NCBI GenBank assembly: GCA_963457665.1
Contig: OY735220.1
Coordinates: forward strand, 37,307,194 to 37,371,193
Origin: Thysanoteuthis rhombus
Lineage: Eukaryota; Mollusca; Cephalopoda; Oegopsida; Thysanoteuthidae
Length of the DNA stretch: 64,000 bases
Direction: 5' to 3'
The number at the start of each line of letters is the position of its first letter. Within the stretch, counting starts at the first letter, position 1. The notes beneath the pieces are model-generated. The model had not been told where the DNA came from. It did not search any database and saw nothing but the letters and a program-made list of their open reading frames with translations. A program made the translations under genes and the position numbers. Shown piece by piece: positions 22,346 to 35,296 of the stretch.

Positions 22346-22939
22346 CGTGTATTCTAGTTCAAACAGACAATGATATCACAATGCCGAATGGACAGCAAAA
22401 TGAGAACAAATTAACTCCAGGGATTGAATAAAGGGATCAGTTTGGAATTCAAACAAAATACCTGGAAAAAGGTTAGAGATTACAATAGTCGGAATGTTGT
22501 GACGATATTAACCAAGACAAATACTGAAGTCCGGGTAAATCAGTTTATAAAACGACGATAGATTAGCACTTGGATTCATACAAAGAAAATATGTCAATTT
22601 CGAAGTGGAAAATTTCTGATTTAATCTACTTCTCTTTGACAATTTGGTTATACTTAAATATCTTTCACAGATGAATTCCACTATTCTATTATATTCATTG
22701 AAAGGTTCCACTTTTACAAGTGGTTTCAAGGGGTTTATGTGTTTAATAGTTTACAAAATAAGCCACAACGTATCTTTTATTAATCTGGCTGGCAATCTTC
22801 TGGAATGGGATTTATCTAAATAGTTTGTCGGTTCTATTGCATTTATAAAAGTTAGGGATCCGTTATCTATATATTAGATAGTTTCTGGGTTATGTGTTGG
22901 GGAAGTAGTAATAGCTGTTTGTTATGATTGACGAGATGT

Positions 22940-23960
22940 AGTCTTATACTAAGGATTTTGCCTCCTTGGGGTTAAGGGTAGTAGCACTGCACGCCAATAT
23001 CTCTGGAGATTTTGAAAAAGAAAGGCAGACATATGGTTGCTATGACAACAGGGAGAATAGGTGCGCCAAGTACGATTGTGGTATTAGAGATCAAACGGAG
23101 TAAAAACGATGCATGCTGGTATTTAGATGAACAAAGAGAACGTACATTTAATACATGAACATCTGTGACGATACAGAACTGAAATGGAAATTTATATGAC
23201 AAAACATTGATACACTCATGTTATGAGAAGAGGAGCGAAGATAGCTTCTCAGGGAAAGATGGGAGCTTATTGCCATGATAGTTGTAATTGTGTATCGGAA
23301 CAGAGGTGCCCCAACTTCTGTGAATCCATATGGCTTATGGCGTACGAATGAGTGGTTATTGAGACCGGGTATCAATGCGTATGCCTGACTGCCAAGTTGT
23401 GTGCAATGTATTTAGGATCGTGCCTGAGCAACTTTGGGGCCATTCCTTGACGCTGAAGAACGCACGACGAACAGACTATGTAAGGCACAGAGAACACATG
23501 GGCTTTGGTCCGTGTGCGCCTCTCGAAGTAAAGAAGATTAGAAAGATCATCGTGACATGTTTTAGAAGGATTGCCATTTTATTCATGAGAGATAGAGGTG
23601 TATACGTGCATTGAGCTAGTGATAAGGACACAGTTTGCATGTTAGATACCTCAACATCGACGAACTAAAATGGTCAACATTTAGTACAGAGATTGATCAC
23701 GGTAGGAAAACGGTCAGGTTCTGATCGGCTGGGAGGCTGGCGAAAAGATACCAATTTCAGAGAGAAAAGAAAGAGAGAGAGAAAGAGAGAGAGAGAGTAA
23801 CCAGCTCGAAAAGCTTGGGCAAAAGTGCTAATGAACACGTGTGTTCAGGGCTTTTATAGGGAATGATCGTCGAAAGTGACGTTTTAAATATCTAGAAGAA
23901 AGAAAAGTTTTATATACGTGCCTTATATGTCGAAAAATAGGCATCTCAAGGAGAAAGCAA
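22940..23960 (+). mobile_element. Long repeat family L, copy 1 (possible LTR-like element)
   Basis: About 1 kb that aligns by eye with 60170-61140. Shared landmarks in order: aaggattttgcctcc, atctctggaga, ccatatggctta, gttattgagaccgggt, ctgaagaacgcac, attcatgagagat, ggtgtatacgtg, aaggacacagtt, gcctcaacat-like, gattgatcacggt, gatcggctgggaggctggc, aaaagataccaattt, a (GA)n patch, taaccagct, cacgtgtgttcagggcttt, and tatagggaat followed by gtgacgttt. The gggcttttataggg word near the 3' end looks like a TATA box, which would suit a promoter-bearing terminal repeat. No internal coding region is attached. Classification as an LTR is only a hypothesis. Confidence 0.6.
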
Positions 23961-24294
23961 AAGCAGATATGAAAAAAAACTAATTATTTACATTCAACTC
24001 ACAGTTTTAGGTCCAGTTCTGCAAAAATCGACAATTTGTATGGGGTCTAATATAATAAACATATCATTTGCTTTCACATATTATTAGATTTGAAGTTTGT
24101 TTTTGTTTCTGGGTAACGCCGGGTACCTCAGTTAATCCTTTACGTAATAAAATCAATATAGCCGAATCAACCAGATTTATGCCTGTAATTCTAGATGGCT
24201 TTGCGTCGCTTACAAAGGCAATTAAGTTTTTTTCACAAATTATAATGAGAACCACCCTCTCTTTCTTCTATTCTCAAAACGTTACCATTATCGC

Positions 24295-24298
24295 CCTC

Positions 24299-24329
<31 letters not shown>

Positions 24330-24330
24330 T
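24295..24330. repeat. (CT)n microsatellite
   Basis: About 34 bp of CT units. Confidence 0.9.
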
Positions 24331-24339
24331 CTGTTCCTG

Positions 24340-25090
24340 AAACGCTACCATTACCGCCTTCTCATCTGTTCTCAAAACGCCGCCATTACCCGTATGCAAA
24401 AGGCGTATTTACAAATTAATGTCCTCTTCTGACATTTCATAAACGATCGTTATTATCATTAGTGTAAAGCGAAAATATTGCAAACAACACTATCCATCAT
24501 TTGATCCTTCCATTTTACGCTTGTGTACTTTGATTAATGCTTTCTCATGGTGTCATACACAATCTTGCGATTTCAACTCAGCAGCATCGTAATTGGAAGT
24601 GAGATTTTATCCTCTTTCCTCTCCGTCTTCATTTAAACGAAATTCGTTCTCCAACTGCATTAAGGTGTTTCTGTACTATTTCACCTTATAATGAATGTCT
24701 TAATTCCGCTTGCCTTGATGCTTTGGCTGCGAGACGATAGGGCAATAATTCACTCTTCATTTTCAAGACAGAACGAAAAAAAAAGCGACAACTCTATGGT
24801 TCTGATTATTTAAGTTGGTTCAGATTCTAGCTATTGAGAGATTGTGCCTCCTTTTTATACAATTGAATGTATAGTTCGTTATCTATATATATTATCTTTA
24901 TGCTTATTCCTTTGCAAAACCAAAGGGGACGTTTCAAGTCAATCACTTGAATCAAATTGTTTTGCAAAGTTTACGGCGAGAGAAAACTTTCCTAGATCCA
25001 ATCCAATTATTTCAAAAACTGAACAAAAAGTTTGATTTTGGTGTAATAAAATATAAGGATTCAGTCAATTAAACTTACTGTTTTGTTTTC
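24340..25090. other. Unassigned sequence
   Basis: Directly after (CT)n, a phrase of the form ttctcaaaacg(t/c)(t/c)ac/ccattac repeats three times (about 24270-24292, 24332-24356, 24367-24390). Otherwise nothing recognised. Confidence 0.4.
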
Positions 25091-25091
25091 T

Positions 25092-25545
25092 CCATCATCA
25101 TCATCACAATCAACAACATTAGCAGAAGCAGCCTTTAGTCGTCCGTCGTTTGACACGGACCTTCCATAAGATTCGCCAGACCTCTTCATCGTAAGCGTCG
25201 CTAAATCAATAATATCGGAAATAGTCCAGTTACTTTCGTCATCTCATATTTTTCTGGCTGTATTATCGCATATGATCTTTTGGGATCCACATTATGAGTG
25301 CTGATGTGTAGCGGTCGTCTGATTTTCTTACAACATTACCAGCCCATTACCATTTTAATCTTCCATTGGTTTGTATGATATCTCTGACTCACCTCTTTTT
25401 TCTCTTATATGCTGTGCCGTCTTATGGTCGTCTCCCCGAGATGTTGATCATGAATTTCTCTGATGCGTTGTTCTCAGTTTGAAGACCAATCTCTTGATAA
25501 GGTTCCAGGTTTCAACTCCATAGGTGAATTTCCAAAGAACACATT
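25092..25545 (-). mobile_element. RTE-like LINE 3' end, 5'-truncated (copy 5, minus)
   Basis: Starts with catcatcatcatcacaatcaa, the inverted tail. It continues through gtccgtcgttgacac-like sequence, the reverse of the GHVxRM and DKFRKYW blocks, and the motifs ggttccaggtttcaactcc and gtgaatttccaaagaacaca. Many stops and indels. Confidence 0.75.
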
Positions 25546-26084
25546 GTTTTAAGACCTTTTTTTTTGTGACACTGGCAAATGACATTTGACCGAATGAGGA
25601 GTGACAAAGTATCATTAACGATAAATATCACGAAAGGACGGTACAAAAAGAACAGCTGGAAAGGAGCAAGAACGTTTAGAGAACTATGCAATATACATGT
25701 GCAGGTTCCAAAAACTGGAGCGGGAAAATCATTTGTTAAATACAAGATTCCCCGCTATCCGATATAACGCAAAGCACGTACGCAGACATTATTGATTTAA
25801 ACTTGGGGAATCTTTGCGCGTTCCAAGACACAAAAATGGTCATGGTATGATAAACTGAGTCTTCAGAGGTTTGGATGGTGTGAAGTACTGGAGACTGGAT
25901 TGTGCGAGAGCAAAAGCAGGGGAAACGGTGGCTCTATAATGGCTCGCTTCTAAACAAACACTGGATGCTACTTCCACTTTTTGTAAAAGCATAAAAGTTA
26001 CGTATATTGTGATTCGGGTAAATTGCGAACAGGTTTATTTGTAGTTGCTAGTATAATGGTTGCTATTACAAGCTTCAAAGAAGT

Positions 26085-26086
26085 GT

Positions 26087-26120
<34 letters not shown>

Positions 26121-26121
26121 T
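26085..26121. repeat. (GATA)n microsatellite
   Basis: About nine GATA units. Confidence 0.95.
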
Positions 26122-26385
26122 GCAGCGTATGGTGTTTTGTATGATTGGTGTACTCTCTGCTAAGAGTGCACAGAAGCGAAAAAAATATTTCAGTGTCTAA
26201 AGTTAGCGGCAGGCAGATAATGCCTTCTTGGTACAATTTGCGGAAGATGGTACCGATTGTAAATTGTAAAGTTCCACACTCTTGTTCATTCGATGTTACA
26301 AACGGCAAACAATTAAAAAGGGAAAAAAAGAATTAATGGGGGGGGGAGTAATGAAATCTCGATTAGACGATATTATCAGAGGATC

Positions 26386-26515
26386 ATTATCATCATCAGT
26401 CTTTTAACATCCGTCGTTGGACATAGACCGTCCCCAGGATTCGCCACAATTCTCTATGGTGGGCGTTTGACATTGTCGTCCAGTTTTTACAATCGGAACT
26501 ACCTTCCATACATCG
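26386..26515 (-). mobile_element. RTE-like LINE, very short 3' end (copy 6, minus)
   Basis: atcatcatcagtcttttaac followed by atccgtcgttggacatagac reproduces the last ~130 bp of the LINE in reverse: the (TGA)n tail, then the reverse of VQRRMLKD. It stops abruptly at about 26515. Confidence 0.75.
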
Positions 26516-27059
26516 TGCCAAGAAAGCTTTTACTATCCGCTGCTTTTTACAGACACTAAAATATATTTGTGTTTTTGTGCATCCGTAGCCGATAGCAACA
26601 CGCCCAAAGTACAAAACAAAATACACCACTGATAGATAAATTGATTCAGAATGTATGTGTGTGTATGTGTGTGTTTTAGTATATGCAGAGGGTTGCATGA
26701 TCTTGCTAAGCGTCGTAGAGCCTAGAAAGTATTTTTAATTTCCAAGAGAGCGTGACAAAAAATTGTCATCCTAAGTTTATCCAGAAGATATATTTAGTCT
26801 CTGTAAAAATCAGAGATCTGTATCAATATGAAATCTCAATAAAGAAAAACAAATTTTTGTCTAATGGGATCAGGTTTTTAGGGAGACAGCCTAAATCAAT
26901 ACATCTCAGATAACAGCAGTCTGGGGTTGGCCTAACTTTAAGAGCTCATCGCAATGAAGTTTGTTTTTTATACCAATTTAGTCGTCAAATTTCATGTTTT
27001 CAATTTGTTGCTTATTTTTTGCAAAAGTTATTTCATTTATTGTATTAGTCTGGTGAAAG

Positions 27060-27260
27060 GAGACACGGTGCCGAGCCAATAGCTGCTCGGATAATGGACT
27101 CCACGAGACGAGTTCAAACTACGGCTTACGCATTTTGTTCTCACTACGCACTAACTACCTTTGGAAAGGTCTGAATCGATTCATGCTCCCTTTAAGGGTG
27201 GATTACTTCAGACCGAAATGAGTGATCCCACTTAGAATGCTTGACACTTCTATTTCAGAT
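27060..27260 (+). mobile_element. tRNA-derived SINE
   Basis: A box-like agccaatagctgctcgg at 27074-27090, B box gagttcaaact at 27110-27120, then the body tctgaatcgattcatgctcc and cttcagaccgaaatgagtg. The body includes a caagacc/gagacc-free 3' end unlike the 15785 family, so it may be a distinct SINE subfamily. Confidence 0.6.
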
Positions 27261-27664
27261 ATCAAACGTGCCAAGGAAGTGATATTCGAACCAAAGCGGA
27301 TGTGTCTGGAGCCGTAGCCAGCATAAGGACTTTATTCTCTCAGTCTTGAAAATTACAAATACATGTGAGCCTGCATTCTCCTTGAGTCAGCAGCTTATTG
27401 GAGTGATCCAAAAGTTCCCAGCATCATCATTTGCTCAACATAAGAGAAACGGAAAAAGTTTGAAGATTGTTTGAGTCCATGGACAGTTACAATTTCTCGT
27501 GTTTTCACATGATAAATCAATGTTAAAACGATAAGTGAGAGAAATTATTACATTATAGGACATATATAGGAGTGTGATACTTTGGTCCAAGATGGAGTGC
27601 TTTGATACTTCGATTTTAGAAATAAATCCTGTCACTTTTTTTTACATGCACAGTGCCAGCAATA

Positions 27665-28219
27665 TAATAATTGATAAACAATATTATTGACTTCATGAGA
27701 TCCCCAGAAGAAGAGGAAATGAAGCGAAGAATCACCCTAGGATGGCAAGCCTTCGGTAGAGCAAGCTCAACTTCCGACGATCCCAATAATCCTAAAAAGA
27801 AGAATATACAACCCATAGTTGCTTATGTAGCTGACATATGGAACATAACCAAGAGACAAACTTGCAAACTCAGAAGCATGCAGCGAGCACATTAGAGAAT
27901 CATGCTCAACCTCACATGGACAGATCACAAGACAGCACAATACACCAGGAAGAAAACGGGAGTCTGAGACATCGTAGAATCTATTTGAAAACTCAAGTGA
28001 CAACCGGCTGGACATGGTGCAAGAATGGCAGACGATCGATTGACATCACGACTCACAACATGGATCCCCAGAGATCACATGTGAAACGGAGGTCGACAAA
28101 ATACAAGATGGAGAGATGAACTAGAGAAATTTAGAAAATACTGAATCTACGACGCCAATGATAGAGAAATTTGGCGATTCCTGGGGAAGGTTTATGTCCA
28201 ATGACACGCGTTAAAAGAC

Positions 28220-28251
<32 letters not shown>

Positions 28252-28252
28252 G
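27665..28252 (+). mobile_element. RTE-like LINE 3' end with (GAT)n tail (copy 7, plus)
   Basis: The longest plus-strand copy at the amino-acid level. Residues near 27715-27760 read KRRITLGWQAFGRAS; then IQPIVAYVADIWNITKRQT (the conserved thumb Tyr-Gly-Ala-Glu-Thr-Trp motif decayed to YVADIW), MQRAH, IMLNLTWTDHKTAQY, GHGARMADD, LTTWIPRDHM, TRWRDELEKFRKY and VYVQ. It ends AAAGAC TGA TGA, running into the tail at 28220-28252. Several stops are in frame. Confidence 0.85.
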
Positions 28253-28659
28253 TTAATGACTGTATTGCTGAATTGCGATACAATAAACAAATCACGTATC
28301 TTGGTGCTCATTGAAGTTAGGAATTATTAAGATTTAGAATGCTCTAAGACTTTGCAATAGCCCTGTATTAGTTGCTTGTGCAATCAATCAACGCTTGCAC
28401 TTAGTTTACAAACCATAGAGAAAGTTTTTGAGTGAGGGGAATTGGATCCATAAGAAATTACATTCACTAACATCGGTTGCCTCTTATAAACTTGTGTTTT
28501 CCTCTTCATCGATACAGAAAAAATGATTTATCGATGCAATAATTGCAGACATCAAAAAATACATTAATAGCAAATTCGGGAACGAAAATGATCATCATTA
28601 ATTCATTGCTACAATTTTACCTTCAGTTTAATTGTTGTTTCTCTTTATTGCATGTAAAC

Positions 28660-28800
28660 TCAGTCTGGGCGCTCCTCAGCTGTGAGTAAATGCATTAAAA
28701 GTGCTGATAGGTATGAATAATAGGTTCCAGGTGAGAATCAAACTCGTGACCCTCTATACCGAAGTCCGGCTCGTTGAATGCGCGACTGTTTTTAACATCA
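28660..28800 (-). mobile_element. tRNA-derived SINE (minus)
   Basis: The reverse complement has a tRNA-like head: gcgcattcaacgagccggac and a B box gagtttgattc (plus 28735-28745) followed by tcacctgg. Body identity with other SINEs is not evident. Confidence 0.6.
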
Positions 28801-30417
28801 GGCAACTGGAACTCAGTTGCAAGTGTCAGTTCAGGTTAAACCCTTAATCTAAATACCTATCCCTAATCTTCTCCAACACGTTTGTTATTAGCTGGTAGTT
28901 CAGTTCAACCCTTTTTTTTTCTAAATGATGTATTATAAATCATTATTAATTCTGCTATCGTACCCAAAATGAACATAATCTATATGAATTGAAAACGAAA
29001 GTAATCATGGATAAACCAAGGACTACCCTTAACATCCCAAACTAAACAGAATGTATTAGTTCTTCCCTGATATTGGTAGTTTTTAAAGGGGTTTATACTT
29101 TTTTTTGTTCCTGGGTAATAAGCGATATATTTTCTGCTTGATTATGTAAGAAACATAAAGGAAATGACAATTATCCTTTACAAACTTTGCGTTTGCGACT
29201 ATCACATTGATGATTTTAAGTTTACCTGTTTCCAATTGGACAACGGACAGAATTGCAAATTTTCAATAACATCAAGTGAGAAAAACAATTACAGGTGAAG
29301 ATCGCTATCTTGGCCATAAAAGCAAAGTGTGGAGAAGATAATGGCCAATTCCTATACGTTTTACAAGAAAGCAATCAGAAATTAACAATCACTACTCAGG
29401 AACAGAAACCACATTACACAGTGTTAATCAGTATGAATTGATGAAATCTGCACAAATTGTGAATGTGTAATGCCTTGATGAGCAATTGGCTCATTTGATT
29501 GACCCTATGTAATTGAAGAAAAACTTTTTCTAGGTAAGTACTTAAAGTTAAGATTTTGCTGCATGGCAGCACCCGTCCTCATTTAGTCAAACTCTATCTC
29601 GACCATCAAATAGGCTCTGCTGGAAAATCATAACCCAAGTTATGACTTTTTAATCCTTTCTTGATATGCCTAATACCTAATGAAACTAATGCAGTTAATG
29701 CTGGAAATCGATACTCCAATCTAATACTTTCAAATCCTCCCATAAGCAATATAATGCTTACTTAAGCGCAAGACTCAAAAATGACGCTGAAAAAGAATTT
29801 TGGAAAATAATACATAAATACCTTGAATAGTGCGATTCTTGATGTAGTACTATCAAGGTGCTGCTGCACAAATTAATGTAACCAAGTTACTAAGTACTAT
29901 GACTAAGAACACATTGAGTTATTACCAGACATTGATTACTTCCGTTTGAAACGGCATGGAAAATTTCGGAACGAATTAACCACACTGATAAAGGTATACC
30001 GGTGATTCAATAGTACTTACCAGTTCCCCCCTACGCATCTTAATATCTACCTAATCAACCCAATACTTTCCACTGGTATCAAAGGTTCTTGTTCAAACCT
30101 TCGTAAAAAAACAGAGATTCTCTTTCAGAAAAACTAGTGCTGTACATTTTTCCTGAAATCAGTTTCTCAATTCTTCTTCAAGCCTCACCAAGTTAAGATA
30201 AATAGATAACTATGAGATGTAAACAGGGCGCCTTGACTCAAACAATTAAGTCCTCCCACTTCTTATTTTCATACTTGACTTTCTGTCGTACTCGGGTAAT
30301 TAAATTACTATGCTCAGCTTGGAGTAAATAAATGACTATGCTCAGCTTGCTTCGCTGTTGAAGTAGTTATGCATTTTCTACTTTTGCAAAATGTTTGAAT
30401 CCAAGAAAAAACTGTAG
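28800..30417. other. Unassigned AT-rich stretch with one copy of repeat family Y
   Basis: No exon seen upstream of the candidate exon at 30418. The Y repeat is listed separately. The region 29380-30400 shows no recognisable repeat. If the candidate exon is real, this would be intron. Confidence 0.4.
29085..29300 (+). repeat. Interspersed repeat family Y, copy 1
   Basis: Matches 41895-42085. Shared motifs in order: ttttttgttcctgggtaata, agcgata/agtgata, ttgattat, ataaa, cctttacaaactttgc against cctttcaaactctgcc, gcgactatcacattgat against gtgactaggacagtgat, ttggacaacgga against tagacaacaagcg. Class unknown; a weaker third match occurs near 5790-5900. Confidence 0.6.
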
Positions 30418-30672
30418 GACTTTCAATGCTCCATCTGGGAGACTGGTACAAAGGTCTTCGTACCAATATCTGACATCGTGAAGTACTTGGCAAAACTAGG
30501 TAAACCTAAAACAAGCTTAGTGGATATTGTATTGCATGTCTCCAAACGGTACCAGCAGTTGGTGATCGAGGGCAAGTATAAATCGAAGTTTTCAAAAGCT
30601 GATTTTAACGGTAGACAAGGACGACTTGTTGAACACAATTTAAAAGAATTAGAACTTTCATCGAACTTTTAA
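30418..30672 (+). CDS. Candidate terminal coding exon of an unidentified host gene
   Basis: The frame opens at a splice-acceptor-like ctgtag (AG at 30416-30417) preceded by a moderately pyrimidine-bearing tract. It reads 84 codons from DFQCSIWETG through KVFVPISDIVKYLAKLGK and a basic stretch (IEGKYKSKFSKADFNGRQGR) to ELELSSNF and a TAA stop at 30670-30672. Codon use is balanced and amino-acid composition is that of a soluble globular protein, unlike the low-complexity ORFs elsewhere. The only in-frame start candidates are internal (GTG at 30478), which also points to an exon and not a whole gene. I do not recognise the family. The opposite strand is partly open (216 nt) but reads less naturally. 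The 36-bp minisatellite begins about 50 bp downstream and so would lie in the 3' UTR or just beyond. No polyadenylation signal is obvious between stop and array. It could also be a decayed element fragment. Confidence 0.45.
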   Translation, partial: DFQCSIWETGTKVFVPISDIVKYLAKLGKPKTSLVDIVLHVSKRYQQLVIEGKYKSKFSKADFNGRQGRLVEHNLKELELSSNF

Positions 30673-33600
30673 AAAAATTTATAGGTGTGTAAACGACCAG
30701 TAGTAAAGTTGCAGTTTTTGTGTTGCATGCGTCAGCTTAGTGGTCCTCACAAATTTTTCGGCATGCATCAGCTTAGTGCTCCTTCCAAATTTTTCAGAAT
30801 GCATCAGCTTAATGATCCTTATGAGTTTTAAGCATGCATCAGCTTAGTGGTCCATACAAGTTTTTCAGGCAGTGTCAGCTTAGTGGTCCTAACAAATTTT
30901 TCAGGCAATGTCAGCTTAGTGGTCCTTACAAATTTTTCAGCATGCATCAGCTTAGAGGTCCTCACAAGTTTTTAAGCATGCAACAGCTTAGTGGTCCTTA
31001 CAAGTTCTTCAGCATGCGAAAGCTTAGTGGTCTCTACAAGTTCTTCAGCATGCATCAGCTTAATGATCCAGATAAGATTTTCAGCATGCATCAGCTTATA
31101 TGACTTTACAAGTTTTCCAGCATGCATCACCTCAATAGTCCTTATAAGTTTTTCAGTGTGCATCAGCTGAATGGTCCTTACAAGTTTTTAAGCATACATC
31201 AGCTTAGTGGTCCTTACAAGTTTCCTAGCATGCATCAGCTTAGTGGTCCTTACAAGTTTTCTAGCATACAGCAGCTAAATGGTCCTTACAAGTTTTTCAG
31301 CATGCAACAGCTGAATGGTCCTTACAAATTTTCCAGCATGCGTCAGCCTAGTGATCCTTACAAGTTTTTCAGCATGCATTAACCTAGTGGTCCTTACAAG
31401 TTTTCCAGCATTCATCATCTTAATGGTCGTCACAAGTTTTTCAGGATGTGTCAGCTTAATGGTCCTTACAAGTTTTTCAGCATGTGTCAACTTAATGATC
31501 CTTAAAAAATTTTCAGCATGCATTAGCTTAGTGGTCCTAACAAGATTTTAGCATGCATCAACTTATTGGTCATCCCAAGTTTTTCTGCATGAGTCAGCTT
31601 AGTGGTCCTTACAAGTTTTACAGCATGCATCAGCTTTGTGATCCTTACAGGTTTTTCAGCATGCGTCAGCTTACTGATCATGACAGGTTTTTTGGCATGC
31701 ATCAGCTTAGAAGTTTTTCAGCAAGCATCAGCTCAATCGTCCTTACAAGTTTTTCTGCATGTGTCAGCGTAGTGGTCCTCACAAGTTTTTTGGCATTCTT
31801 CAGCTTAGTGGTCTTCATAAGTTTTCCAGCATGTATCAGCTTAATGTCTCTTACAAGTTTTTGAGCATGCAACAGCTTCGTGGTCCTTGAAAGTTTTTCA
31901 GCAAGCATCAGCTTAGTGGTCCTCATTAATTTTTCAAGCAAGCATCAGTTTAGTGGTCTTTACAAGTTTTCTAACATGCATCAGCTTAGTGGTCCTTATG
32001 TTTTTCAGCATGCATCAGCTTAGTGGTCCCTATGAGTTTTTCAGCATGGATCAGCTTAGTGGTCCTTACAAGTTTTCCTGCATGCATCAGCTTAGTGATC
32101 CTTAGAAGTTTTCCAACATCCATCGGTTTCATTGTCCTTACAAGTTTATCAGTACGTTACTGCCTTGTGGTCACTGCAAATTTTCCAGCAAGCATCAGCT
32201 TAGTGGTCCTTACAAGTTTTTCAGCATGCATCATTTAAGTGGTCTTCAGAAGTTCTTTGGCATGCAACAGCTTTATGTTAATTCAAAGTTTTCAAACATG
32301 CATCGGCTTAGTGGTCCTTATAAGTTTTTCAGCATGCATCAGCTTAGTAGTCCTTACAAGTTTTTAAGCATGCATCAGCTTAGTGGTCCTTACATGTTTT
32401 TCTGCATGCATCAGCTTAGTGGACCTTACAAGTTTTTAAGCATGCATCAGCTCAGTAGTCCTTACAAGTTTTCAAACATGCATCAGCTTAGTGGTCCTTA
32501 CAAGTTTCTCAGCATGCATCAGTTTAGTGGTCTCCAGAAGTTATTCAGCATGCAACAGCTTAGTGGTCCTTACAAGTTTTTCAACATGCATCAGCTTAGT
32601 GTTCAGTACAAGTTATTCACAAATGCATCATCTTAGTGGTCTTTATCAGTTTTTCAACATGTGTCATCTCATTAGTCCTCATAACGTTTTGCAGCATTCA
32701 TCGGCTGAGTGGTCCCTATAAGTTTTTTGCATGCATCAGCTTAGTGGTTCTTACAAATTTTCCTGCATGCGTCAGCTTAATGATCTGTACATGTCTTGAA
32801 ACATGTATCAGCTTCATGGTCCTTACAAGTTTTACAGCATGCATCAGCTTAGTGGTCCTCACGAATTTTCTTTGCGGTCTTTGAGAAGTTTTTCAGCATG
32901 CATCAGCTAATTCGCCCTTATTTTAGAAGTTCTTCGGCATGCAAGAGCTTAGTCTTCATTTCATGGTTATTAGCAAGCATCAACCTAGTAGTCCTTACAA
33001 GTTTTCGGAACATGCATCACTTTAGTGGTCCGTACAAGTTTTTCAGCATGCATCAGCTTAGTGGTCCATACAAGTTTTATAGCATGCATCAGCCCAGTGG
33101 TCCTTACAAGTTTTTCAGAATGCATCAGCTTAGTGGTCTCTACAAGTTCCCCAGCATGCATTAGACTATTGGTCATCAGAAGTTTTCCAACCTGCATCAG
33201 TTTAGTGGTCTTTAGAAGTTTTTCTGCATGCATCAGCTCAGAGGTCATTACAAGTTTTTCCAGCATGCATCAGCTTAGTGGTCATTACAAGTTTTTCAGC
33301 ATGTGACAGCTCAATGGCCATTACAAGTTTTTCAGCAAGCGTCAGCTTAGTTGTCCTTACAAGTTTTGGGGGCATGCATCAGCTTAGTGGTCCTTACAAA
33401 TTTCGTAGCATGCATCAGCTTAGTGGTCCTTACAAGTTTTAAAAAATTCATCAGTTCAGTGGTCCCTACAAGTTTTTCAGAATGCATCAGATTAGTGGTC
33501 TTTACAGGTTTTGAGCATGCATCAGCTTAGTGGTCCTTACGAGTTTTCCAGCATGCATCAGCTTAGTGGTGCTTACAGGTTCTCAGGCATGCATCAGCTC

Positions 33601-34916
33601 AGTGGTCATCACAAGTTTTCCAGCATGCATCAGCTTAGTGGTCCTTCCAAGTTTTCCAGCAAACGTCAGCTTAGTGGTCCTCACAAGTTTTTCAGCATGC
33701 ATTAGCTTACTGGTCATCACAAGTTTTCCAACTTCATCAGCTTAGTGGTCATTACGAGTTTCATAGCATGCATCAGCTTAGAGGTCATTACAAGTTTTCC
33801 CAGCATGCATCAGCTTAGTGATCAATACAAGTTTTTCAGCATGTGACAGTTCAATGGCCGTAACAAGTTTTTCAGCAAGCTTCAGCTTAGTGGTCCTCAC
33901 AAGTTTTTCAGCATGCATCAGCTTAGTTGTCCTTACCAGTTCTTCAGGCATGCATCAGCTTAGTGGTCCTTACAAATTTCCTAACATGCATCAACTTAGT
34001 GGTCCTTACAAGTTTTATAGCATGCATCAGCTCAGTGGTCCCTACAAGTTTTTCAGAATGCATCAGATCGGTGGTCCTTACAAGTTTCTCAGCATAAATC
34101 AGCTTAGTGGTCCTTACAGGTTTTCCAGCATGCATCAGCTCAGTGGTCATCACAAGTTTTCCAGCATGCATCAGCTTAGTGGTCCTTACAAGTTTTCCAG
34201 CAAGTGTCAGCTCAGTGGTCCTCACAAGTTTCCTAACATGCATCAGCTTAGTTGTCCTTACAAATTTTCCGCACGCGTAAGCTTAGTTTCCCTAACATGT
34301 TTTTCAGCATGCATCAGCTTAGTGGTTCTTACAAGTTTTTCAGCAAGCATCAGCTAAGTGATTCTTTGAAGTTTTCCAGCATGCATCAGCTGAATGGTCA
34401 TTACAAATTTTTCAACATGTGCAGCTAAGTGGTCCTTACAAGTTTGTTTAGCATGCAACAGCTTAGTAGTCTTTAGAAGTATTTCAGCATGCAACAACTT
34501 AGAGGTCATTACAATTTTCCAGCATGCATCAGCTTAGTTTCCCTAACATGTTTTTCAGCATGCATCAGCTTAGTGGTCCTTACAAGTTTTCCACCAAGTG
34601 TCAGCTTAGTGGTATTCACAAGTTTTTCAGCATGCATCAGCTTAGTGGTCTTACAAGTTTCCCAGCATGCATTAGCTTACTGGCCATCACAAGTTTTCCA
34701 ACCTGCATCAGCTTAGTGGTCTTTAGAAGTTTTCCGCATGCACCACCTTAGAGGTCATTACAAGTTATCCAGCATGCATCAGCTTATTGGTCATTACAAG
34801 TTTTTCAGCAAGTGACAGCTCAATGGCCATTACAAGTTTTTCAGCAAGCGTCAGCTTAATGGTCCTCACAAGTTTTTCAGCATGCATCAGCTTAGTTGTC
34901 CTTACAAGTTTTTTAG

Positions 34917-35055
34917 GCATGCATCAGCTAAGTGTTCCCTCTAAGTTTTCATGCATGCATCAGCTCAGTGGTCCTTACAAATTTTCCTGCATGCGTCAGC
35001 TTGATGATCTTTACAAGTTTTCAAACATGCATCAGCTTCATGGTTACAAGTTTTT
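34917..35055 (+). repeat. Left arm of inverted duplication inside the minisatellite
   Basis: 139 bp of array sequence that recurs as reverse complement at 35158-35296 with only 3 substitutions, far fewer than between ordinary neighbouring units. It includes the variant units ctaagtgttccctctaag and cagcttcatggttacaag (a shortened unit). Confidence 0.95.
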
Positions 35056-35157
35056 CGGGCAGGCATCAGCTGGATGATCCTTACAAGTTTTGTAGCATGC
35101 ATCAGCTTTGTGGTCCTTGGAAAGTTTCTTAGCATGCATCAGCTTAGTCGCCCCTAC

Positions 35158-35296
35158 AAAAACTTGTAACCATGAAGCTGATGCATGTTTGAAAACTTGT
35201 AAAGATCATTAAGCTGACGCATGCAGGAAAATTTGTAAGGACCACTAAGCTGATGCATGCATAAAAACTTAGAGGGAACACTTAGCTGATGCATGC
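35158..35296 (-). repeat. Right arm of inverted duplication inside the minisatellite
   Basis: Reverse complement of 34917-35055, separated from it by about 102 bp of ordinary direct units. The inverted block extends on to about 35351, where it meets forward units in a small perfect hairpin: gaccactaag (35334-35343), a 7-base loop, then cttagtggtc. Confidence 0.95.
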
